NCBI GenBank assembly: GCA_019237595.1
Contig: JAFAGU010000106.1
Coordinates: 1 to 11,285, forward strand
DNA: 11,285 nt
Source: Betaproteobacteria bacterium
GTDB taxonomy: Bacteria; Pseudomonadota; Gammaproteobacteria; Burkholderiales; SG8-39
Direction of reading: 5' to 3'
The notes beneath the pieces were generated by a model that ran no database searches, was not told the DNA's origin, and saw only the letters and a list, made by a program, of their open reading frames with translations. Shown piece by piece: positions 6,415-11,285 of this stretch (positions are counted from its first letter, which is position 1; every line of letters starts with the position of its first letter). The translations under genes and the position numbers were made by a program.

Positions 6415-6835
6415 AGACCTCGTCGGCGCGCCTCGCGAAGGCATCGACCATGGTGTCCGCGATGCGGTCGAAGAGCGGCTCGAGGAGCTTCGCGAGCGTG
6501 CGGCTCGCGAACTCGTGCTCGAGGCTGAAGTCGATGCGGCAGGCTTCCGCCGACAGCGGTGTAAATCGCCACGCGGCAACGAAATGGCGGAACGGGCCCT
6601 CGACCAGGCGCATGTCGATCGACTCGGCCGCGTGGTTCTCGTTCAGCGTCGTGAACGACTGGCGAAGGCCGCGCATGCCGGCCGTGATCCTCGCCTTCGT
6701 GAACGCGCCTTTCTCGAGCACGCGCGCCTCCAGGCACCACGGGAGGAAGCGCGGATAGGACTCGATGTCCTGCACGAGCGCGTAGAGCTCGGGCGCGCCG
6801 TGCGCGACGATCGCCGATCGCTGGATGCGCTTCAT
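6398..6835 (-). CDS. ratA: RatA / Coq10-like START-domain protein
   Basis: A 145-residue single-domain protein of the polyketide-cyclase/START fold (COQ10 family). E. coli RatA was described as a toxin that binds the 50S subunit and blocks subunit joining; yeast Coq10 binds ubiquinone and supports respiration. Which role applies here cannot be read from the sequence. Characteristic stretches are VQDIESYPRFLPWC (21-34), LRQSFTTLN (57-65), EGPFRHF (79-85) and a C-terminal helix with LAKLLEPLFDRIADTMVDAFARRADEVYG (115-142 region). The ATG at 6835 fits the family start (MKRIQRSA); no Shine-Dalgarno is visible and the start lies directly against a 17-base inverted repeat. It is the first gene of the minus-strand set, diverging from smpB by 20 bases. 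The antitoxin label sometimes given to rnfH (ratB) is not established. Confidence 0.93.
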   Translation of the reverse strand: MKRIQRSAIVAHGAPELYALVQDIESYPRFLPWCLEARVLEKGAFTKARITAGMRGLRQSFTTLNENHAAESIDMRLVEGPFRHFVAAWRFTPLSAEACRIDFSLEHEFASRTLAKLLEPLFDRIADTMVDAFARRADEVYGHHG

Positions 6836-6852
6836 GCGAGAATGATTTTCGC
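6836..6852. repeat. 17-bp imperfect inverted repeat filling the ratA-smpB divergent gap
   Basis: GCGAGAAT and ATTTTCGC flank a central G; seven of eight positions pair, and the eighth would be a G-U wobble in RNA. The repeat occupies nearly all of the 20 bases between the two divergent ATGs. On the + strand TGCGAGAAT (6835-6843) also looks like a weak extended -10 (TGn plus 4 of 6). It could be a shared operator, a start-site hairpin, or chance. Confidence 0.4.
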
Positions 6853-6855
6853 CCT

Positions 6856-7299
6856 ATGTCGATCGTCGAGAACCGGAAGGCCTTCCACGATTATTTCATC
6901 GAGGAGCGCTACGAGGCCGGCCTCGCCCTCTCCGGCTGGGAGGTGAAGGCCATCCGCGCCGGCCGCGCCCAGCTCGCCGACGGCTACGTCATGGTGCGCG
7001 GCGGCGAGATCTTCCTCATCGGAGCGAGCATCAGCCCGCTCCCGACCGTGTCGACCCATTTCGTCCCGGACCCGACGCGCAGCCGCAAGCTCCTCCTGCA
7101 CGCGGATGAAATCAAGCGGCTCGTGGGCAAGGTGGAGCAGCGCGGCTACACGCTCGTGCCGCTCAACCTGCACTACAGCAAGGGACGCATCAAGCTCGAG
7201 ATCGGCCTCGCGCGCGGCAAGCTCAAGCACGACAAGCGCGCGACGGAACGGGAAAAGGACTGGAACCGGGAGAAGCAGCGGTTGCTACGCAGCCGCTGA
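6856..7299 (+). CDS. smpB: SsrA-binding protein SmpB
   Basis: Binds tmRNA and delivers it to ribosomes stalled on broken mRNA (trans-translation). The 147 residues are slightly shorter than E. coli (160) because the N-terminal extension is missing, as in my recollection of other betaproteobacteria. The OB-fold core reads FIEERYEAGLALSGWEVKAIRAG (14-36 region), then DGYVMVRGGE, STHFVPDPTRSRKLLLH and RGYTLVPLNLHYSKGRIKLEIGLARGKLKHDKR. The C-terminal basic tail (EREKDWNREKQRLLRSR), which enters the mRNA channel, is intact. The ATG at 6856 gives the expected N-terminus MSIVENRKAFHDYF; there is no visible Shine-Dalgarno, and any promoter must lie within the divergent ratA coding region or the 20-base gap. 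The last 15 bases overlap the end of ppsA, convergently. The tmRNA gene itself (ssrA) is not in this window. Confidence 0.97.
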   Translation: MSIVENRKAFHDYFIEERYEAGLALSGWEVKAIRAGRAQLADGYVMVRGGEIFLIGASISPLPTVSTHFVPDPTRSRKLLLHADEIKRLVGKVEQRGYTLVPLNLHYSKGRIKLEIGLARGKLKHDKRATEREKDWNREKQRLLRSR

Positions 7300-9675
7300 T
7301 TTCGACTTCCTTTCCTCGGCGCTCCCGGCTAGCGCCATCCAGGTGGAGACCACCGTATCGGGGTTGAGCGACATGCTCTCGATCCCCTGCTCCATGAGCC
7401 AGCGCGCGAGGTCAGGGTGGTCGGAAGGGCCCTGGCCGCAGATGCCGACGTACTTGCCCTGCTTGCGGCAGGCGCGGATCGCCATGGAGAGCATCGCCTT
7501 GACGGCGTCGTCGCGCTCGTCGAAGTGGCCGGCGACGAGCCCCGAGTCGCGGTCGAGGCCGAGCGTGAGCTGCGTGAGGTCGTTGGAGCCGATGGAGAAG
7601 CCGTCGAAGAGCTCGAGGAACTCGTCCGCGAGCACGGCGTTGGACGGCAGCTCGCACATCATGACGATGCGCAGCCCGTTCACGCCGCGCTTGAGGTGGT
7701 TCTTCTCCAGGAGGCCCAGGACTTCCTTCCCTTCGCTGATCGTGCGCACGAAAGGCACCATGAGCTCGACGTTCGTCAGGCCGAGCTCGTCGCGTACCTT
7801 CCTCATCGCCGCGCACTCGAGCTCGAAGCACTCGCGGAAGCTCTCCGCCGCGTAGCGCGAGGCGCCGCGGAAGCCGAGCATCGGGTTCTCCTCGTCGGGC
7901 TCGTAGCGCTCGCCGCCGAGGAGCTTCTTGTATTCGTTCGACTTGAAGTCGGACAGGCGCAGGATCACGGGCTTGGGCCAGAACGCGGCCGCGATGGTCG
8001 CCACGCCCTCGACCATCTTCTCTCGGAAGAACGTGCGGGGGTCCGCGTAGCCCCGGATCTTCTCCCGGATCTGCCTCTTCAGCGGGCCGTCGAGCTTCTC
8101 GAATTCCAGGCAGGCCTTCGGGTGGATGCCGATCTCGTTGTTGATGATGAATTCCAGCCGCGCGAGGCCCACGCCGGCGTTGGGCAGCTGCGCGAACTGG
8201 AACGCGAGCTGCGGATTGCCGACGTTCATGGAGATCTTTACCGCGATGCGCGGCATCTCGCCGCGCTCGCGCGTCGCCACTTCGAAAGGAATCAGGCCCT
8301 CGTAGACGTTGCCCGTATCACCTTCCGCGCACGAGACCGTGACCGGCTGGCCGTCCTTCAGACGCTGCGTCGCGTCGCCGCAGCCCACGACCGCCGGAAT
8401 GCCGAGCTCGCGCGCGATGATGGCGGCGTGGCAGGTGCGCCCGCCGCGGTTCGTGACGATCGCGGCGGCGACCTTCATGACGGGCTCCCAGTTGGGGTCC
8501 GTCATGTCGGTGACGAGGATGTCGCCCTCCTTCACCTTGGACATTTGCGATGCGTCCGGGACGATGCGCACGGTGCCGCTGCCGATCTTGTGGCCGATCG
8601 CGCGCCCGGTAGCCAGCACGCGGCCGCTTCCCTTAAGCGTGAACCGTTCCTCGACTTCGCGTTTGCGGGATTTCACCGTTTCCGGGCGAGCCTGCAGGAC
8701 GTAGAGCCGGCCGTCGGCGCCGTCCTTTCCCCATTCGATGTCCATCGGCCGGCCGTAGTGGCGCTCGATTGCCACCGCGTAGCGTCCCAGCTCGAGCACC
8801 TCGGCATCGGTGAGCGAGAAGCGTTCGCGATCCTTGGGATCGACGTCGACCGTGCGGGTGGAACCACCTGCCCGCTGCGTATCGGCGAAGATCATCTTCT
8901 GCGCCTTGGAGCCGAGCGTGCGCCGCACAACGGCCGGACGGCCCTTTTCGAGCATCGGCTTGTGCACGTAGAACTCGTCCGGGTTGACCGCGCCCTGGAC
9001 CACCATCTCGCCCAGACCGTAGGACGAGGTAATGAAAACGACGTCGCGGAACCCGGATTCCGTGTCCAAGGTGAACATCACCCCCGCTGCGCCAAGGTCG
9101 CTGCGCACCATCTGCTGGACCGCGGCCGAAAGCGCGACCGACCCGTGCGCGAAGCCTTGATGCGCCCGATACGAAATCGCCCGGTCGTTGTAGAGCGAAG
9201 CGAAGACGTGCCGGATGGCGTCGAGGACGTTGTCCGCGCCGCTGATATTCAGGTAGGTCTCCTGCTGGCCCGCGAAGGAAGCGTCAGGCAAGTCCTCAGC
9301 CGTCGCCGAGGAGCGCACGGCAAATGAAGCGTTGCCCGAAGTACGCGCTTCAAGCTTTTGATAGAACGAACGAATGTCTTGCTCGAGCGCCGGGGGGAAG
9401 GCCTGCGCGAAGATCCAACCGCGGATCTCCCTGCCGCATGCCGAGAGCGCATCCACGTCCTGTGGATCGAGGGCGGCGATGCGGTCCTCGATGCGCTTGG
9501 CCAGGTTGCCGGCCGAGAGGAATTCTCGATACGCATCGGCGGTGGTGGCGAACCCTCCCGGTACCCGGATTCCGGCCGCCGACAGCGCCGCGATCATCTC
9601 GCCAAGGGAGGCGTTCTTCCCGCCGACCCGCTCCAGGTCTTTCAGGCGCAGGTCTTCGAGCCACGCGACGCGCAT
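7285..9675 (-). CDS. ppsA: Phosphoenolpyruvate synthase (pyruvate, water dikinase)
   Basis: Makes PEP from pyruvate and ATP with release of AMP and phosphate, allowing gluconeogenesis from three-carbon substrates. The 796 residues are full length. The N-terminal ATP-binding domain begins GGKNASLGEM (18-27) and carries RSSATAEDLP (121-130). The swivelling phosphohistidine domain has GGRTCHAAI with catalytic His416. The C-terminal PEP/pyruvate TIM barrel has GLARLEFI, NPMLGFRG, GSNDLTQL and ICGQGPSDH with Cys746. Thr414, two residues before the catalytic His, corresponds to the Thr that PpsR phosphorylates in E. coli, fitting the adjacent divergent ppsR. The ATG at 9675 aligns with the family start; only AGG three bases away could act as a ribosome site, so the leader may be very short. 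The 3' end overlaps smpB by 15 bases, leaving no room for a private intergenic terminator. Confidence 0.98.
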   Translation of the reverse strand: MRVAWLEDLRLKDLERVGGKNASLGEMIAALSAAGIRVPGGFATTADAYREFLSAGNLAKRIEDRIAALDPQDVDALSACGREIRGWIFAQAFPPALEQDIRSFYQKLEARTSGNASFAVRSSATAEDLPDASFAGQQETYLNISGADNVLDAIRHVFASLYNDRAISYRAHQGFAHGSVALSAAVQQMVRSDLGAAGVMFTLDTESGFRDVVFITSSYGLGEMVVQGAVNPDEFYVHKPMLEKGRPAVVRRTLGSKAQKMIFADTQRAGGSTRTVDVDPKDRERFSLTDAEVLELGRYAVAIERHYGRPMDIEWGKDGADGRLYVLQARPETVKSRKREVEERFTLKGSGRVLATGRAIGHKIGSGTVRIVPDASQMSKVKEGDILVTDMTDPNWEPVMKVAAAIVTNRGGRTCHAAIIARELGIPAVVGCGDATQRLKDGQPVTVSCAEGDTGNVYEGLIPFEVATRERGEMPRIAVKISMNVGNPQLAFQFAQLPNAGVGLARLEFIINNEIGIHPKACLEFEKLDGPLKRQIREKIRGYADPRTFFREKMVEGVATIAAAFWPKPVILRLSDFKSNEYKKLLGGERYEPDEENPMLGFRGASRYAAESFRECFELECAAMRKVRDELGLTNVELMVPFVRTISEGKEVLGLLEKNHLKRGVNGLRIVMMCELPSNAVLADEFLELFDGFSIGSNDLTQLTLGLDRDSGLVAGHFDERDDAVKAMLSMAIRACRKQGKYVGICGQGPSDHPDLARWLMEQGIESMSLNPDTVVSTWMALAGSAEERKSKSAAA

Positions 9676-9731
9676 AAGCCTGATATTTTATCTTGTCGCT
9701 CCGACGCGACCCACCGCCTTCCGGCCTATCC
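9676..9731. promoter_or_regulatory. Divergent ppsA / ppsR promoter region
   Basis: This 56-base gap holds one AT-rich island, GATATTTTATC (9682-9692), in GC-rich surroundings. On the minus strand it contains TAAAAT (9690-9685), five of six to the -10 consensus, which would start ppsA transcription about three bases before its ATG. On the + strand TGATATTTT (9681-9689) is an extended -10 (TGn plus four of six) for ppsR, with a leader of about 35 bases. Neither has a good -35. GTCGC (9695-9699) and GCGAC (9706-9710) form a small inverted repeat. Promoter activity is inferred. Confidence 0.45.
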
Positions 9732-10553
9732 ATGGAGCAGCGCACCGTCTTCTTCGTCTCCGACGGCACCGGCATCACGGCCCAGATGCTGGGCCACAGC
9801 CTCCTCACGCAGTTCGAGGGCGTCGGGTTCAGCCAGGTCACCCTGCCTTTCGTGGACTCCGCCGAGAAGGCGGAGGAATGCTGCGCGCGCATCGAGGCGG
9901 AGGCGGCCAAGGGCAACGGCCGGCCGATCGTCTTCTCGACCCTCGTCAACCAGGAGCTGCGACAAGTCGTTCGCAGGGCGAACGCGCTCTTCCTGGATTT
10001 CTTCGAGACCTTCATCGACCCGCTCGAGGCGGGCCTCGGGATCAAGTCGAGCCATACGATCGGGCGCTCGCACAGCGCGATGGACAAGAAGGAGTACCAG
10101 CAGCGCATGGAGGCGATCAATTTCGCCATGGCGCACGACGACGGGTCCTCGCACCGCGAGCTCGGGCAGGCCGACGTAATCCTCGTCGGCGTTTCGCGCA
10201 GCGGCAAGACGCCGACCAGCCTCTACCTTGCCATGCAGTTCGGCGTGAAGGCGGCGAACTACCCGCTCATCCCGGAGGATTTCGACCGGGGCAACCTGCC
10301 CGAAGTGCTGAAGCCGCACAAGGGGCGCCTCTACGGCCTGACGATAGCCCCGGAGCGCCTGCACGAGATCCGCAAGGAGCGCCGGCCCGGCAGCAAGTAC
10401 GCCGAGCTTGCGAACTGCCGCTATGAAGTCGCGCAGGCGGAGGACCTGATGAACCGCGAGGGGATCCGCAGCATCAACTCCACCACCAAGTCCATCGAGG
10501 AAATCGCCACCACCATCCTGCGCGAGCTCAGGATCGCGCGGCAAGTGTACTGA
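9732..10553 (+). CDS. ppsR: Phosphoenolpyruvate synthase regulatory protein (bifunctional kinase/phosphorylase)
   Basis: PpsR (DUF299 family) inactivates PEP synthase by ADP-dependent phosphorylation of a Thr next to the catalytic His, and reactivates it by phosphate-dependent removal. The 273 residues match E. coli PpsR (277) throughout: VFFVSDGTGITAQMLGHSLL (6-25), VTLPFVD (36-42), AHDDG (134-138), the P-loop GVSRSGKT (153-160) followed by PTSLYLAMQFG, ANYPLIPED, LTIAPERL and the C-terminal INSTTKSIEEIATTIL. The ATG at 9732 fits the family start. An in-frame TTG at 9693 would add 13 residues rich in Pro/Arg with no family support. No Shine-Dalgarno precedes the ATG. The gene diverges from its target ppsA, the usual arrangement, and converges on def with 22 bases between stops. 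Confidence 0.97.
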   Translation: MEQRTVFFVSDGTGITAQMLGHSLLTQFEGVGFSQVTLPFVDSAEKAEECCARIEAEAAKGNGRPIVFSTLVNQELRQVVRRANALFLDFFETFIDPLEAGLGIKSSHTIGRSHSAMDKKEYQQRMEAINFAMAHDDGSSHRELGQADVILVGVSRSGKTPTSLYLAMQFGVKAANYPLIPEDFDRGNLPEVLKPHKGRLYGLTIAPERLHEIRKERRPGSKYAELANCRYEVAQAEDLMNREGIRSINSTTKSIEEIATTILRELRIARQVY

Positions 10554-10575
10554 CGAGCGGGATTGCCGGCGGCGG

Positions 10576-11109
10576 TCAGTCTTCCGGCGGAAGTTCCCGG
10601 TCGGGGAAAAGCTCTTCGTTGAACCCGAACTTCGTCATGTCCCGGATGCGCATCGGGTACAGCACGCCGTCAAGGTGGTCGACCTCGTGCTGGACGACCC
10701 GCGCGTGGAACCCCTCGACGTCGCGCTGGAATTTCTTGCCCGCCTCGTCGAAGCCGCTGTAGCGCAGGCGCTTGAAGCGGGGCACCCACCCGCGCATGCC
10801 GGGCACCGAGAGGCAGCCCTCCCAGCCCTCCTCCTCTTCCTCGGAAAGCGGCGTGAGCTTCGGATTGATGAGCACGGTGTCCGGCACCGGCTCGATATCG
10901 GGGTAGCGCGGATTGGAGGTGACGCCGAAGATGACCACGCGCAGGCCCACTCCGATTTGCGGCGCCGCGAGACCTGCCCCGTTGAGGTGCGCCATGGTAT
11001 CGCGCATGTCGGCGAGGAGCTCCTGCAGCTCCGGCGTGCCGAATGCCTTCACCGGTGCCGACTTCTGCAGCAGGCGAGGATCGCCCATCCTCAGCACCGG
11101 CCGGATCAT
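10576..11109 (-). CDS. def: Peptide deformylase (type 2 copy)
   Basis: Metal-dependent hydrolase that removes the formyl group from the initiator methionine of new proteins. The 177 residues contain all three active-site motifs: GAGLAAPQ (44-51), EGCLSVPG with metal ligand Cys99, and QHEVDHLDG with ligands His141 and His145 and catalytic Glu142. An insertion around SNPRYPDIEPVP (65-76) and the C-terminus MTKFGFNEELFP resemble, from memory, the second deformylase of Burkholderia-like bacteria rather than the E. coli type. The ATG at 11109 overlaps the stop of the upstream phosphorylase as ATGA; a TTG at 11118 is in frame but less likely. An acidic run (SEEEEEGWEG) precedes motif 2. No fmt gene, the common partner of def, is visible, so this may be an accessory copy (inference). 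Confidence 0.95.
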   Translation of the reverse strand: MIRPVLRMGDPRLLQKSAPVKAFGTPELQELLADMRDTMAHLNGAGLAAPQIGVGLRVVIFGVTSNPRYPDIEPVPDTVLINPKLTPLSEEEEEGWEGCLSVPGMRGWVPRFKRLRYSGFDEAGKKFQRDVEGFHARVVQHEVDHLDGVLYPMRIRDMTKFGFNEELFPDRELPPED

Positions 11110-11285
11110 TGGCGGCAAAGCTCGTCGATGATCCGCCTCACCCGTCCCATCGACTCGGCGAGCACCGCTTCGATCTTGTCCAGCGGGATGGCATGCTCGC
11201 TATCCCCACGGCCGGCGGCGAAATTGGCGATCACGGCGATCGCCGCGTACTCGAGCCCGATCTCGCGCGCGAGCGACGCCTCGGG
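11106..11285 (-). CDS. Purine nucleoside phosphorylase / S-methyl-5'-thioadenosine (or thioinosine) phosphorylase, C-terminal fragment
   Basis: Only the last 59 codons lie in the window; the gene continues past the right edge. The frame reads PEASLAREIGLEYAAIAVIANFAAG, split here as PEASLAREIG (1-10) and LEYAAIAVIANFAAG (11-25), followed by IPLDKIEAVLAESMGRVRRI and a TGA. This is the C-terminal signature of the family-2 phosphorylases (MtnP, MTIP, trimeric PNP), where MPEA.LARE.GL.YA precedes the base-recognition residue. That residue appears to be Asn21; adenine-specific human MTAP has Asp there, while 6-oxopurine enzymes have Asn. This hints at methylthioinosine, inosine or guanosine rather than MTA as direct substrate. 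The TGA overlaps the def start (ATGA), so the two genes are cotranscribed. The family is fairly sure, the substrate is not. Confidence 0.75.
   Translation of the reverse strand, partial: PEASLAREIGLEYAAIAVIANFAAGRGDSEHAIPLDKIEAVLAESMGRVRRIIDELCRQ

Noticed and set aside
4612..6528. Long plus-strand open frame (about 640 codons) opposite guaB and rnfH
   Set aside because: It lies antisense to well-supported genes; its translation is rich in Arg, His, Asp and Ala with no recognisable motif, as expected for the complementary frame of high-GC coding DNA.
6398..6835. Calling ratA-rnfH a toxin-antitoxin module
   Set aside because: The name comes from E. coli RatA studies; an antitoxin role for RnfH is not established and nothing in this sequence shows one. 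A Coq10-like housekeeping role is equally possible.
7417..9327. Long plus-strand open frame (about 640 codons) opposite ppsA
   Set aside because: Same explanation: low-complexity shadow of a full-length, motif-complete PEP synthase.
10554..10593. Possible terminator between ppsR and def: CTTCC-GGC-GGAAG hairpin (10581-10593)
   Set aside because: The stem has only five pairs, lies inside the def coding region and has no following T-run, so it is not a convincing intrinsic terminator.
1..11285. Mobile elements, CRISPR arrays, tRNA genes, tmRNA, riboswitches
   Set aside because: No terminal repeats, transposase or integrase motifs, repeat-spacer patterns or tRNA-like folds were seen; intergenic space totals about 130 bases, leaving little room for structured RNAs.

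Overview
The window is high-GC chromosomal DNA with about 130 intergenic bases in total. The visible genes are all housekeeping or central metabolism. I see no tRNA or rRNA genes, insertion sequences, phage genes or CRISPR repeats. Gene content and order (ratA-rnfH facing away from smpB; ratA-rnfH-guaB-guaA-tadA; ppsA facing away from its regulator ppsR), together with protein details such as the GuaA N-terminus MHEKILILDFGAQ and its SGSHLS loop, point to a betaproteobacterium. I cannot name genus or species from the sequence.

Left edge (1-2221, + strand): the 3' part of an aldolase/short-chain dehydrogenase fusion gene runs directly into mtnA (5-methylthioribose-1-phosphate isomerase), sharing one base. 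2222-6835 (- strand): a compact set of six genes reads ratA, rnfH, guaB, guaA, tadA, ldt. It combines a START-domain protein, a ubiquitin-fold protein, the two enzymes from IMP to GMP, the tRNA wobble adenosine deaminase and an L,D-transpeptidase-like protein. Junctions are overlaps or gaps of at most 27 bases. A consensus TATAAT box at the rnfH/guaB junction suggests that guaB can be transcribed separately. 6856-7299 (+): smpB (trans-translation) diverges from ratA over only 20 bases. 7285-9675 (-): ppsA (PEP synthase) overlaps the end of smpB tail to tail. 9732-10553 (+): ppsR, the kinase/phosphorylase that switches PpsA off and on, diverges from ppsA. 10576-11285 (-): a nucleoside phosphorylase of the MTAP/PNP family (only its C-terminus is present) is translationally coupled to a type-2 peptide deformylase, def.

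The most interesting theme is methylthioadenosine disposal. The two edges of the window carry a methylthio-purine nucleoside phosphorylase-like protein and MtnA, and MtnA is coupled to an aldolase/dehydrogenase fusion. Together these could form an oxygen-independent 'DHAP shunt' version of methionine or 5-deoxypentose salvage, with aldolase and aldehyde-reducing steps on one polypeptide. The substrate is an inference. Other points worth a second look are a TadA lacking about 12 residues of a normally conserved loop, an L,D-transpeptidase without an export signal, and divergent promoters squeezed into 20-56 bases.
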